A stretch of 39,861 nucleotides of DNA from a virus. This document shows, piece by piece, positions 16,931 through 24,864 of this stretch; position 1 is the stretch's first letter; every line of letters begins with the position of its first letter. The stretch covers positions 1-39,861 of the IMG/VR virus record IMGVR_UViG_3300049216_000621; one strand, written 5' to 3'. The notes under the pieces were generated by a model that worked only from the letters and a program-made list of their open reading frames with translations, was not told the origin of the DNA and did not search any database. The position numbers were made by a program, and so were the translations under genes.

Positions 16931-18583
16931 TTAGTGGGTGAGGCCGTTGATCAGCATGGTTCCCAGGGCTTCCTGCCAACCCTCTACGGCCTGGGCATCA
17001 GCATCGGTCGGCTCGAGGAGCTTCGGCATTTCATTGATGAACGCCTGACACTCCGCCGCGAAATTGGCTTCCGAGGCTTCGTCCAGTCGTTCGATCCAGT
17101 CCAGGATCGGCTTCTGTGTTTCCGCCGAGGCCTGCGCGATGTGCTGGCCCAGCGAGTTGAGAAGAGAATTCAATCCAGCCGGCTGATATGCCGTTCGCAC
17201 GTTCGCCAGCCGCTTGAATGCGCCCGCACAGGCATTGCCCAGGTTCGGCGGCAACTGCTCGGGCTGGGCCGGGGCGATCAGGAGCTTGTCGCCCTTCTGC
17301 GCGGGCGTGCGGCCATAACGCTTGAGCGCATCTTCCCAGCTGAGGCCCTCGCCGGGAGGCGCGACGGAAACGAGGAATTGATCCGTGGCGATGTCCTGCG
17401 CAGTCGCGCGGTCGGGCGGAACGACGGTCTTGTATCGCGCGAGAGGACGGTCGTCGCCGTGCACATATTCAATCACGTAACGCGACAGGTATTGGTGGAT
17501 CGTCTCGTCGATATTCTCCACGTCGTCATCAAGGATCGTGTCGGCCTCTTCATCCTGCCGTTGCGAACCATGCCCCTGCGATTGCTTGCCGCTCGACATC
17601 GTCGACAGATCGCCGCCGCGCCACAGCGCAACAATCGCCCGGTCCATCCGCTCCACGAGAGGCGCGTAAGTCTTCTCCGCGTCCACAGCGCCCAGGTCGA
17701 TCTTCTCGATCACGTCGGTCATGTTCATCAGCGCGATGTATTCGCGCCCCAGCGATTCCAGCGCCGTCAGCATCGCCTCGTATTGCGCCGAGCCAGGCGT
17801 CGAGGGGGTTTTCCCGACAATCGCTGGCATCCCCGCGCGCTCGGAAAGCGTCAGCCAGTCCCGCAAAGGCAGCACCTTGAAGATGTAGGCGATCAGCGAG
17901 GCGTACATCAGACCCTCGCCGACTGAAACCATCCAGCCGCCCTCGTCCAGATCGACCCCGTAGGTCTGGCCCTCCATCGCGAGGTAGCGCAACTTCCCGG
18001 TCAGATTCTCGAAGAACCAAAGAGGGGTCCAGCGCACCTCCGCCGTGAGATCGCCGTCCGCCTGCGGTTTCCAGACGATCTCATGCACGCTGTATTTACT
18101 GCCGACCGCATCCATCATCTGGCGCACCATCATCTTCACGCCGCCGCGCTCGTTCTCGTCGATGGCCTTCGTGCAGGTCAAATTTCCAAAGAAGTATTCC
18201 AGCGTCGCCTTGTGCTCTTCCGCCTTGGCTTTTTCTCCAGTAGTCAAACCATCGACGTGCTCGATCTGATAATCGAACCGCGCAACCGCCTTCTGCCGCA
18301 GACCCGAGGCCAGTTTGATCTTGTCATCCCGCTCCTGCACCGCGTCCCATACCAGGGCGAGTTCCCGCAAGAACCCGACCTTGGACCGGTCCATATAGAC
18401 CGAGAGCAGTTCCGGGGTCAGACGCCGGATCGGGTTGAACCGCGACCGCAGGTAAAGCAACACGCGATCCGCGCCCACCACCGAATCTTTCTTTTGCTTC
18501 GGCGCTTTCACCGGCGCGTTGGCAATACGCGACTTGCCCCGCGAGGACGGCGACGACTTGGTAACCTTGCTCGCGAGCTTCAT
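16931..18583 (-). CDS. Portal protein, DUF935 (Mu gp29-like)
   Basis: The 550-residue product has the hallmarks of the Mu gp29/DUF935 portal: RRLTPELLSVYMDRSKVGFL near the start, a 'LASGLRQKAVARFDYQIE' segment, and 'VGEGLMYASLIAYIFKVLPL' followed by 'RDWLTLSERAGMPAIVGK'. The last is the strongly conserved 'R.W..f.E.fG.P...Gk' signature. Beyond it come an acidic segment (ADTILDDDVENIDETIHQYL) and a helical C-terminus with 'PILDWIERLDEASEANFAAE'. The portal forms the dodecameric DNA channel at one capsid vertex and docks the terminase. Its ATG overlaps the terminase TGA (18580-18583), so the two are translationally coupled. Confidence 0.88.
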   Translation of the reverse strand: MKLASKVTKSSPSSRGKSRIANAPVKAPKQKKDSVVGADRVLLYLRSRFNPIRRLTPELLSVYMDRSKVGFLRELALVWDAVQERDDKIKLASGLRQKAVARFDYQIEHVDGLTTGEKAKAEEHKATLEYFFGNLTCTKAIDENERGGVKMMVRQMMDAVGSKYSVHEIVWKPQADGDLTAEVRWTPLWFFENLTGKLRYLAMEGQTYGVDLDEGGWMVSVGEGLMYASLIAYIFKVLPLRDWLTLSERAGMPAIVGKTPSTPGSAQYEAMLTALESLGREYIALMNMTDVIEKIDLGAVDAEKTYAPLVERMDRAIVALWRGGDLSTMSSGKQSQGHGSQRQDEEADTILDDDVENIDETIHQYLSRYVIEYVHGDDRPLARYKTVVPPDRATAQDIATDQFLVSVAPPGEGLSWEDALKRYGRTPAQKGDKLLIAPAQPEQLPPNLGNACAGAFKRLANVRTAYQPAGLNSLLNSLGQHIAQASAETQKPILDWIERLDEASEANFAAECQAFINEMPKLLEPTDADAQAVEGWQEALGTMLINGLTH

Positions 18584-20031
18584 GCGATCACCCTCCGGTT
18601 AAAGCGGTCAGTCGCGATACCGCCGCGAGTCAAATTTTTCAATGTGTAGCATTGAAAGCCGCTCGGCCCTTTTGTGGCATGCAACGCCAGAGCCTTGGCC
18701 CAAAACCGGTCACAGTGTCCGCTCTCGCTGCGCTCACCGCTGAAGCGGATGTTGCCCGCCGCCGTCGTCTCCTTGCGGATGCCGCGAAAATCACCGATCA
18801 CGTCTTCGCGGTCGGGGATGCGGCAGGAGCGATCCTCCAGAGCTGCGCGAACGGGATAAGCCAGCTCCTCCTTGACGGGAGCCGTGAAAGTCACTGGCTC
18901 GATCCGGTACTCCCCGAACCGCTCCTGCGCCCGCTCGGCGAACTGCATGCCGATGCCCGTATTGTCGATGCAGGCGCGGCGCATGTTGGGGAGCGCAAAA
19001 ATCGGATAGATAATCGCTTCCTGCTGAGAAAACGGCATCCGCTTTAGATCTAATTGCATCCGGCAAAGCGAGACGCCCCCGACCTTTTCATCGAGCCAAA
19101 GCGAGGTCAGATCGTGCATGCGCCCGATGTCCAGGCCGACGAAAAGCGGATTCTCCCCGCGCGCCAATTCAGCGACGGTACGTTCCCATTTTTCAAGCGG
19201 TCCATATTTGCAACCGTCGATCAGGTCGTAGGACAGGAACGCCGAATTGTCGTCGCTCGGCACGCACATGTATTCCTGGAGAAAGGTCTCCTCGTCGCGG
19301 CAACGGGACCGGATGTAATTGAAATAATCCGTCTCATCCATCTGCATGCGCGGATCGCTCTCGGCCAGCTTGGTCTGCAATTTCCAAAGGAATCCCTGAT
19401 CGAGAGCGTCTTGTAAGGTGACGGTGTGCAGGCTGATGCCCTTGGGATTTCCCTTGTGCTTGATCTCCAGCACGAGCTGGTTGAAAAAGTTGGCCGTGCC
19501 GCGATGCGTGCTGATGATGTCGCCGCGACCGCCCCAATCGCCCGTGGGTGACGCGATGGCGTAAACTTGAGCCGGGTCCGGCTTGCGCAGGGCAAATTCA
19601 TCGAGACCCCAATCGCCGCCCTTGCCCGCAAAGGCGTCCGCGTTACCGGCGAGACTGTTAATGCGGCGACCATTGCTGAATTGCAGGACATGCGCGTTCG
19701 TGCCCTTCTCATCGATCACGCGCTCGCCCAGGTCGCGTGCGCCCTTGTCGAGAACCGAGGCGAAATTCTTGCAATAGAGAATCCACTCGCGGGCCGTCAG
19801 TTCGTCGCGCGAGGAGAACCAGGTATCGACCTGGCAGTCCCTCAAGCTGCGACGACGGACATGGTCATAGGCCGTGGCGAAACTGATGCCGGTGCGGCGC
19901 GATTTTTCCATCAGGCGCATGAGGGCCGGATCGTTCACCCACCTCGCCTGGTATTTCAGGAGAAAGGTGTCGCGGGCCGGGATGTTCTTCGCGCGACCCT
20001 TGAAATTTTTGGCGTGGTCGGGGCGGCTCAT
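18580..20031 (-). CDS. Large terminase subunit (Mu gp28-like)
   Basis: I start at ATG 20031 (483 residues), overlapping the small terminase TGA; the longer open frame upstream is an out-of-frame reading of that gene. Residues 43-50, KSRRTGIS, are the deviant Walker A ('(S/K)RQxGxT/S') typical of Mu-type terminases. WGLDEF (Asp144, Glu145) is Walker B. Asp301 in FVGLDIGRMHDLTSLW is the first acidic residue of the RNase H-like nuclease domain. It packages DNA through the portal, cutting headfuls from integrated copies. Order small terminase, large terminase, portal is standard for Mu-like phages. Confidence 0.88.
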   Translation of the reverse strand: MSRPDHAKNFKGRAKNIPARDTFLLKYQARWVNDPALMRLMEKSRRTGISFATAYDHVRRRSLRDCQVDTWFSSRDELTAREWILYCKNFASVLDKGARDLGERVIDEKGTNAHVLQFSNGRRINSLAGNADAFAGKGGDWGLDEFALRKPDPAQVYAIASPTGDWGGRGDIISTHRGTANFFNQLVLEIKHKGNPKGISLHTVTLQDALDQGFLWKLQTKLAESDPRMQMDETDYFNYIRSRCRDEETFLQEYMCVPSDDNSAFLSYDLIDGCKYGPLEKWERTVAELARGENPLFVGLDIGRMHDLTSLWLDEKVGGVSLCRMQLDLKRMPFSQQEAIIYPIFALPNMRRACIDNTGIGMQFAERAQERFGEYRIEPVTFTAPVKEELAYPVRAALEDRSCRIPDREDVIGDFRGIRKETTAAGNIRFSGERSESGHCDRFWAKALALHATKGPSGFQCYTLKNLTRGGIATDRFNRRVIA

Positions 20032-20528
20032 AGCATCTTCAATTGCTTCTCCACCTCTTCGAGCGTTTCCTTGGTCAATCCGCCCTTCCCCCTTTTCTTG
20101 GCTCCATCGATGATCGCCTGCGCGCGCGCCACCTGGCCTTCCAAGACTTTCACTCGACGCGAATCGTTCTCCGTCCGAAGCCGCGCCACTTCCAAACGCG
20201 CCAGGGCAACGAGCACCTTCGGATCGAGGTCCGGGCTGGCCAGCAGCTCGAACACTCGCTGAGCCGTGAGACGCTTCGCTTCCGCATCGAAGGTCGATTC
20301 CTTCTCCGTGGCCATGGCCGTCGAGCGCGCAAAGCCCAATTGCCAGAGCAAATAGTGCCGCCGATAATTTTCGTAGATGGAGGACCGCGACGTTTTGAAG
20401 CCCAGCTTTTTGCAGAACTCCAGGCCGATGGCCCCGCGCTGCTTGTCGCTCGCCTCGGTCATCGCGATCATGAAGTCGTCGAGGTGCCCCTCTGACTTCA
20501 ACAGGTTGAGTATGGAGTCCGTTCTCAT
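20028..20528 (-). CDS. Small terminase subunit (Mu gp27/DUF3486-like)
   Basis: A 166-residue helical protein directly upstream of the large terminase. It has a helix-turn-helix-like start (MRTDSILNLLKSEGHLDDFM, GLEFCKKLGFKTSRSSIYEN), an acidic middle, and a C-terminal coiled coil (VLEGQVARAQAIIDGAKKRG). Mu gp27-type proteins have the same length and order: an N-terminal DNA-binding region built on 'gi.vSrSslyrY' (here GFKTSRSSIYENYRR) then long helices for oligomerisation. Its stop overlaps the large terminase start. It recognises packaging DNA and recruits the large subunit; these functions are family knowledge. Confidence 0.8.
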   Translation of the reverse strand: MRTDSILNLLKSEGHLDDFMIAMTEASDKQRGAIGLEFCKKLGFKTSRSSIYENYRRHYLLWQLGFARSTAMATEKESTFDAEAKRLTAQRVFELLASPDLDPKVLVALARLEVARLRTENDSRRVKVLEGQVARAQAIIDGAKKRGKGGLTKETLEEVEKQLKML

Positions 20529-20795
20529 TCATCGTCTCAGCTCCGCCTTGCCCGACTCCGTGATCAGCCAGCCCACGGCACCGAGCCCCAGCTCCATCTG
20601 ATCAACAAAGCCTCGCGACTTGAGCCAGTCGACCGTCTCGTCGAATTCGGCCTCTCCGCAGGGAGGGCGCAGCGCGGCATTGACCGAGAGACGCACGCTC
20701 GCCTCGGGCGGCGCATAGGGCGCGGCGCGGTCGAGAATTTCCAGCACGGTGCGGCGGCATTCGACTTGGCGGGCGATTTCGTTGGCATTGCTCAT
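20529..20795 (-). CDS. Small winged-helix-like protein (Mu gp26 position)
   Basis: I choose ATG 20795 (88 residues), which overlaps the stop of the membrane/coiled-coil gene upstream (ATGA at 20792-20795) and gives a compact protein. It runs NEIARQVECRRTVLEILDRA, then APPEASVRLSVNAALRPP, 'EFDETVDWLKSRGFVDQM' and VGWLITESGKAELRR. The pattern of three helices followed by 'GxxWxITExGxxEL' is that of a small winged-helix protein. Such a gene stands before terminases in several Mu-like phages, where its role is unknown. DNA binding is inference. Confidence 0.65.
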   Translation of the reverse strand: MSNANEIARQVECRRTVLEILDRAAPYAPPEASVRLSVNAALRPPCGEAEFDETVDWLKSRGFVDQMELGLGAVGWLITESGKAELRR

Positions 20796-21145
20796 TGGAG
20801 GAGTCCTTTCGTATCGCGCAAAAGGGCGATGACTTTTTGGGGCATGGCCTCGATGTCCCGATGGAGATTTCGCCGGCCTTCGGTGGCTTCCCGGCGCATG
20901 TTCGCCAAATCCTGATTCATCGCGCTGACATGCTCGTTGAACTCTTCCTTGGTCACGTACTCGTCGTGCTGCTTCACGATCAGCGGCTGCGGCTTGAAAG
21001 TGGTTTCTTCCTTCTTCTTGGGCAGCCATATCTGAATCAGCCAACTGACCAGCACGGCCACTCCGAGGATGTAGACCCCGATCTGAATCCAGCCCACAAA
21101 CCCAGGAGGCGGCGCGTCCATCGATTGAGCGAAAAACGGATTCAC
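20792..21145 (-). CDS. Membrane-anchored coiled-coil protein, possible spanin-like
   Basis: A 117-residue protein with one N-terminal transmembrane helix (about 17-41, GFVGWIQIGVYILGVAVLVS) followed by a basic stop-transfer (LPKKKEE) and a coiled-coil segment (VTKEEFNEHVSAMNQDLANM). The start is GTG at 21145, overlapping the lysozyme TGA (GTGA). This topology, one anchor plus a periplasmic or cytoplasmic coiled coil next to the endolysin gene, is what an inner-membrane spanin or a lysis regulator looks like. No outer-membrane partner is encoded beside it, so the spanin idea is tentative. Confidence 0.6.
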   Translation of the reverse strand: MNPFFAQSMDAPPPGFVGWIQIGVYILGVAVLVSWLIQIWLPKKKEETTFKPQPLIVKQHDEYVTKEEFNEHVSAMNQDLANMRREATEGRRNLHRDIEAMPQKVIALLRDTKGLLQ

Positions 21146-21726
21146 GATTGCGCCTCCACTCCCGGAATCAGCGCCCGCAGCATCACCAGAACGCCGAGCT
21201 GTTCGTCGACGGCATGCGCGTTGTAGACGCCATCAGCGACGTACTTTCCGGCGATGTACCCGCTCGTGCCGGCCAAAACGTAGGGATCGGGAACGCCACG
21301 CTTCGTGTAGCCCTCGCCGTTGAAAAATTCCGCGAAGAGGCACATGGTCGGAAGATCCCGCGTCTCCCCCGTCATGCCGCTCGCCAGACGTGCAGCGGCC
21401 TCTCGCTCGATGGCATCCACCGCGCCGGTAATCCAGCTCGTGAAGAGCAGGCCCGCAGGCACGTCTGTCGTTGGGATCGCGTTCCCATTCTTGTCTGTCA
21501 TCGGGTCGCCGTTGCACAGGTACTCGTTGAAATCGCCCGACGCCTCGCGCCAGTGCAGGGCCGCGATCAGCTCGACGGGAATTTCCGCCACCCGAGCCAC
21601 CGCCTCGTATTTCGAGAAGTTGGCTGGCGTCTGGTAGTGCCGAAGGAAATCAGCCAGGTCCGACTTTTGATCGTCGGAAAGATTCAGCGAGAGAGTCGCG
21701 ACGTTGGCATAGCGGTCGAGGTTCAT
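21142..21726 (-). CDS. Lysozyme-family endolysin
   Basis: This 194-residue protein fits a family of phage lysozymes. The conserved block LIAALHWREASGDFNEYLCN has the catalytic Glu at 61, followed by 'GDP(M/L)T', then WITGAVDAIEREAAARL. 'FAEFFNGEGYTKRGVPDPYV' and 'GTSGYIAGKYVADGVYNAHA' then 'VDEQLGVLVML' match the typical 'Y.GKY..DG.f...aVd.Q.G' pattern. It cleaves peptidoglycan at the end of infection. No signal peptide or SAR helix is seen, so export depends on a holin; the membrane protein at 24003-24782 is the likely one. I start at ATG 21726, overlapping the upstream TGA. An in-frame GTG four codons upstream is possible. Confidence 0.8.
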   Translation of the reverse strand: MNLDRYANVATLSLNLSDDQKSDLADFLRHYQTPANFSKYEAVARVAEIPVELIAALHWREASGDFNEYLCNGDPMTDKNGNAIPTTDVPAGLLFTSWITGAVDAIEREAAARLASGMTGETRDLPTMCLFAEFFNGEGYTKRGVPDPYVLAGTSGYIAGKYVADGVYNAHAVDEQLGVLVMLRALIPGVEAQS

Positions 21727-21908
21727 TTTTTTTTCCACTTTCTTGGCCTGAACCAGGTGCGTGTCGGCTTGAACGCCCCTTTCACCGCATTGAGGATCAG
21801 GTCGAACATGAGCTTCGTGGCCGTTCGGTCATTTTCCGGTCCTTCGCTGGTGACGCTGATGATTCCCGTGCGCGCATCTTCCTCGACGGTGATGACGTAT
21901 TTGGTCAT
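21723..21908 (-). CDS. Small unknown protein in the lysis module
   Basis: A 61-residue protein with a beta-strand-like start (MTKYVITVEEDARTGIISVT) and a very basic end (TRTWFRPRKWKKK). The start overlaps the glycosyltransferase-like stop by ATGA (21905-21908) and the TGA overlaps the lysozyme ATG. No family is recognised. Overlap at both ends and a sensible composition support expression. Confidence 0.6.
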   Translation of the reverse strand: MTKYVITVEEDARTGIISVTSEGPENDRTATKLMFDLILNAVKGAFKPTRTWFRPRKWKKK

Positions 21909-22639
21909 GCGAGCCTCGGTTGCCTGCGGTTACCGTCCCAATTTTCTCCGATGGAGGGGGGAGCAGAGCAGAGGTGGGCGCAGACGACGGTCGGCAGCAA
22001 CCGCCTCTGCGTCGTGGGCCATTCCTCGGCGAACATCACATCGTCGTGGGCTGCCGTGCCCAGGGAATACGGATAGGGCTTCTCGCAACTGCAATGCCAG
22101 AGCTGGAAGAAGCCAATGGGCACGTAGCCGCGCAGCGGGTCCACGTAGCGCGGCGAAACGACGCCGCCCGGCGTGACGAAGGCCTTCCACGAGTGCTGCG
22201 GGTTCGCGCGCAGCGCAGCCAGGGCGGCGGTGCCGACGACATCGACCCGATCCGCGCCGTAGATGCAGGACGCGTCGAGCGCCGTGTGGTTGAAGAGCAG
22301 GCGGCGGAAGTTGTCAGGCAGAGCGATGTCGGCATCGAGATGCAGCCGCCAGCCGTTGTACTGCCAGCGCGCCAGACCGGCATTGATCGCCGCGCCCTTG
22401 TTGAACGTGCGCCCGTTCTTGCCGAAGAGGTCGGTCTGAACACAGATCGCGCCATGCTTCCGAGCGACGAGCTGCGTCGCGCGATCCGCAGGCGACGTCA
22501 CCACGATCATGGTGTCGAGGTGCGGATGGTTGAGCCCGAGGGTCACGTCGAGCAGATCGTCGAAGCCGACGCAGGCCGTCACAGCTTCAAGGCGCAGCGC
22601 CTCGGCGGCGTGAGGGGAAGAAGGTGCCGCGTAGTTCAT
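21905..22639 (-). CDS. GT2-like glycosyltransferase
   Basis: A 244-residue protein with the order of motifs of a GT-A fold family 2 enzyme. A Rossmann start (LDTMIVVTSPADRAT), 'FNKGAAINAGL' at 80-90 and 'WRLHLDADIALPDN' with the metal-binding Asp-x-Asp at 102-104 are followed by PYSLGTAAHDDVMFAEEW, where the HDD/E acidic residues fit the catalytic base region. It transfers a sugar from a nucleotide sugar; the acceptor is unknown. Its place in the lysis block is unusual. Possible jobs are glycosylating phage DNA or virion proteins or remodelling the host envelope. Starts and stops overlap neighbours. Confidence 0.65.
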   Translation of the reverse strand: MNYAAPSSPHAAEALRLEAVTACVGFDDLLDVTLGLNHPHLDTMIVVTSPADRATQLVARKHGAICVQTDLFGKNGRTFNKGAAINAGLARWQYNGWRLHLDADIALPDNFRRLLFNHTALDASCIYGADRVDVVGTAALAALRANPQHSWKAFVTPGGVVSPRYVDPLRGYVPIGFFQLWHCSCEKPYPYSLGTAAHDDVMFAEEWPTTQRRLLPTVVCAHLCSAPPSIGENWDGNRRQPRLA

Positions 22640-22770
22640 GGCGTGCCCCCCCCGATTGCGCCCAGATGCACCATCAGAAACACGAGGGCGACCTTCGATA
22701 ACGTCACCAGGGCCGTGCAGGCCAGGGCCGTGACGCAGACATAGAAAACGCAGCGTTCCGGTGCCTTCAT
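22636..22770 (-). CDS. 44-residue membrane protein
   Basis: I use ATG 22770, which overlaps the preceding TGA (ATGA, 22767-22770). The peptide MKAPERCVFYVC continues through a long hydrophobic stretch (VTALACTALVTLSKVALVFL) and ends MVHLGAIGGGTP. One strongly hydrophobic helix of about 25 residues, with two Cys, and a short tail. Its TGA overlaps the glycosyltransferase ATG. In this lysis block it could be a small antiholin-like or accessory membrane peptide, but nothing in the sequence proves that. Confidence 0.55.
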   Translation of the reverse strand: MKAPERCVFYVCVTALACTALVTLSKVALVFLMVHLGAIGGGTP

Positions 22771-22913
22771 GGAAACCTCACTTGGTAGCGCCAGCCGTTG
22801 TTCGTCCAGAGGACCGTGACCAAAATCCCGCGCGCCTCCAGAAACCGGATCGCCTCGAAGTCCCTCCTGGGAACCTGGCTGATCAGGGAAATGCAATCGT
22901 GGGGCTTCTTCAC
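22767..22913 (-). CDS. 48-residue protein of unknown function
   Basis: Starts at GTG 22913, where the lipase TGA overlaps it (GTGA at 22910-22913), and ends at a TGA overlapping the next ATG. The peptide is MKKPHDCISLISQVPRR followed by DFEAIRFLEARGILVTVLWT and NNGWRYQVRFP, a compact alpha/beta mini-protein with no membrane segment. The longer reading frame upstream is an out-of-frame reading of the lipase gene. No family is recognised. Confidence 0.5.
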   Translation of the reverse strand: MKKPHDCISLISQVPRRDFEAIRFLEARGILVTVLWTNNGWRYQVRFP

Positions 22914-23641
22914 GCGGCCCTCGCTTTCAGCGCCTCGGCGACACCAGCCAGGGCGTGGTTGCCGTCGATGGATGTTTTCTGGTAGCACAGCGCGACCGGC
23001 TCGCCGATGTGCTCGAACTCCAGGCCGAGATGGATCGAATCAGCGGCAGGCCTCATCGTCGCCACCGGGATCGTCGGGACGATGTCTTCAGTGTTGAACA
23101 CGCGGAAGAGCGTGAGGCCGCTCGCGCGGAACGCCGCCGCCGCGACAGGATCGAGCGTGCGCGGCCCCTCGAACGTGATCGACTCGGGCCGGAAGGCGAG
23201 CGTGCGCCAGATGTCGATCTGCGCGAGGTGCGCCAGCGCCGCGCCGAGGGAATGCCCGGTCACGACGATCTGGTCCGGCGCGAGCAGCTTGATCGCCGCG
23301 AGGATGTCCGCCGCCATCTCATCGTAGAGATTCGAGAAGCCGAGCGTGGCGTTGCCGATGCCTCGGAAGGGGACCTGCTGGATCGTCGCGTCAGCCCGCC
23401 ATTCATAGAGGTCACGCGTCCCGCGAATCACCACGTAGGCCGTGAGCGTTCCGCCCGGCGTCTCCCGCATTGAGGCAACAAATCCGAACGGAACAGTCTT
23501 GCCCTGTTCCGTGGCGTGCAGGGTCCGCTCGATGATGAGGCCGTTCGGGAGAGGTGCCGTCGCACCGTCGAATTGCGCGTAGGCACAGTCGAGCAGCTCG
23601 ATCAGGAGCCGTGCTTCATCGATGGGAAAATCGTCGTTCAT
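22910..23641 (-). CDS. Class 3 lipase-like protein
   Basis: A 243-residue alpha/beta hydrolase of the fungal/class 3 lipase type. VTGHSLGAALAHLAQ holds the nucleophile Ser131. Asp186 (FNTEDIVPT) and His229 (DGNHALAGV) are well placed as the other catalytic residues. The 'TAYVVIRGTRDLYEWRADAT' segment before it is the family's 'V.fRGT....dW..D' oxyanion-loop region. No signal peptide is seen. It sits in the lysis block beside the holin-like gene, so it may attack host phospholipid or other envelope esters at lysis, in the manner that mycobacteriophage LysB esterases complete envelope disruption. The substrate is unknown. Confidence 0.75.
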   Translation of the reverse strand: MNDDFPIDEARLLIELLDCAYAQFDGATAPLPNGLIIERTLHATEQGKTVPFGFVASMRETPGGTLTAYVVIRGTRDLYEWRADATIQQVPFRGIGNATLGFSNLYDEMAADILAAIKLLAPDQIVVTGHSLGAALAHLAQIDIWRTLAFRPESITFEGPRTLDPVAAAAFRASGLTLFRVFNTEDIVPTIPVATMRPAADSIHLGLEFEHIGEPVALCYQKTSIDGNHALAGVAEALKARAA

Positions 23642-24001
23642 TTACTTGGCAACCGGAGGTGTCGCGATGGCGTTTTGCTCGACGATGAGGACGGCGAAAG
23701 CGGCGAGAGTGAGGAGCTGGTTTCCACTGTCCAGGGGGACGCGAATGGTGATGCTTGCCAATCCCCCGGCTGTGAGACCCCCGGCGTTGAGCAACCTCCC
23801 AACGAGAGCGCCGTAAGCGAGCTGAGCGTCACGGTCATCAGGAGCTGCCGCCAAGGCATCGCTTGCCGCTTGGATCGCTTCAATTCGTGTTTTGTACGCA
23901 TCGAGAAGGCTTTGTTTTTGTTCCTGCGATATGGTCGGGGCGAGGACGCTGATCACCGTTTGCGCGAGATCGATTCCCGCCCCGACCGTCGTATCGGACA
24001 T
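23642..24001 (-). CDS. Small protein with C-terminal hydrophobic segment
   Basis: I use ATG 24001 (119 residues). MSDTTVGAGIDLAQTVISVL leads into an acidic helical region (QEQKQSLLDAYKTRIEAIQA) and a C-terminal hydrophobic segment (NQLLTLAAFAVLIVEQNAIA). The stop TAA abuts the lipase ATG. It has the look of a small late membrane-associated protein in the lysis module, perhaps holin-associated. No family is recognised. Confidence 0.55.
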   Translation of the reverse strand: MSDTTVGAGIDLAQTVISVLAPTISQEQKQSLLDAYKTRIEAIQAASDALAAAPDDRDAQLAYGALVGRLLNAGGLTAGGLASITIRVPLDSGNQLLTLAAFAVLIVEQNAIATPPVAK

Positions 24002-24002
24002 C

Positions 24003-24782
24003 TCAGTTCGAGTTCGTAGTGGAGGACGCCGTGACCGACTGCACCACTCCAGCCAGGGCCGTGGGTGTCGTCGCCGCGCTGACCACGGCTTGCACTGCTG
24101 GAGGCGGCAAGCCCTGCGCCGCCGCATTGGCCGAGAGCGTCGTAGTGATCAGGTTCACCTTGTTGATCACGGCGGTCGCCTTGGACCCATGCACGACGAG
24201 CCCGGCAATGGCCGTGGCCTCGCTGATCTGAGGAGCGAGAATGGCCGTTCCCGCGTTCAACGTCTGATTGATCTGCGCCTGCGTCTCAGCGAGCGCCAGG
24301 AGATTCTGATTGAGCGCCGTGCCAGTGGTTGCGATCTGTTGCGCCGCTGTCGGCGTGCTCGTCGGCGAACTGCCTGACGGAGTGCCGGTGCTCGAACCCC
24401 CGCTCGTGGCACCACACCCCGCCAGGCCCCCGGTGATCACCAGGCTGAGGAGAGCAGCACCGATGATCGTGGAAACGCCGGGGATCGTCCCGGCCTGAGC
24501 CTTGGGAACAAAATGAAGCGGCTTCGAGGCGAAGATGCGCCCGGCAATTACCGTGACGCTCGCAGCAATGGCCGCGAGGCTATGCACCAACGGGGGCAGC
24601 GCATGTACGAGGCCCGCGATGGCCGATGCCAGCGGCGCAACCTGGTCGGCGAGATTGACGCCCGTGAGATAGTTGATTCCAGAAACAACGAACAGGACGA
24701 GGGCCTGCGGGCTCCCGCTGAGCAGCGCGAGGAGCGAACCTCCCCACACCGTCGTTGACTTGAGAAAGAATTTGGTTTCCAT
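24003..24782 (-). CDS. Holin-like membrane protein with internal lipobox and long hydrophilic tail
   Basis: The 259-residue product begins METKFFLKSTTVWGGSLLAL, a start typical of small phage holins. It has two further hydrophobic stretches, around 60-87 (SLAAIAASVTVIAGRIFASK) and 105-125 (VSTIIGAALLSLVITGG). The third ends in LAGC, a perfect lipobox, followed by GATSGGSSTGTPSG as in mature lipoprotein tethers. The remaining 130 residues are Ala/Thr/Gln-rich and hydrophilic. It looks like a holin domain fused to a lipoprotein (o-spanin-like) part, or a frame with an internal restart near the lipoprotein leader. It is the first gene of the late lysis block. Confidence 0.55.
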   Translation of the reverse strand: METKFFLKSTTVWGGSLLALLSGSPQALVLFVVSGINYLTGVNLADQVAPLASAIAGLVHALPPLVHSLAAIAASVTVIAGRIFASKPLHFVPKAQAGTIPGVSTIIGAALLSLVITGGLAGCGATSGGSSTGTPSGSSPTSTPTAAQQIATTGTALNQNLLALAETQAQINQTLNAGTAILAPQISEATAIAGLVVHGSKATAVINKVNLITTTLSANAAAQGLPPPAVQAVVSAATTPTALAGVVQSVTASSTTNSN

Positions 24783-24864
24783 GCCCGTGATCAAATCACG
24801 AGCAGGCCAAATGACGTTAGCTCACCATGGACACCATGGATACTATTGCAGGTATTTTATCATC
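24783..24864. promoter_or_regulatory. Gap upstream of the late block with dyad and tandem repeat
   Basis: The 82 bases between the TM2 gene and the holin-like gene contain two ordered elements. A near-perfect inverted repeat lies at 24783-24803 (arms GCCCGTGAT and ATCACGAGC, 3-base centre, one mismatch), just ahead of the holin-like start codon. Two exact 9-bp tandem copies of CACCATGGA lie at 24823-24840. The region is less GC-rich than its surroundings and contains GATAAAAT on the minus strand. It is a natural place for a late promoter or activator site, but no standard -35/-10 pair is obvious. Confidence 0.35.

Noticed and set aside
20032-20532. N-terminal extension of the large terminase frame to 650 residues
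   Set aside because: It reads the small terminase gene out of frame; the ATGA overlap at 20028-20031 gives a proper start.
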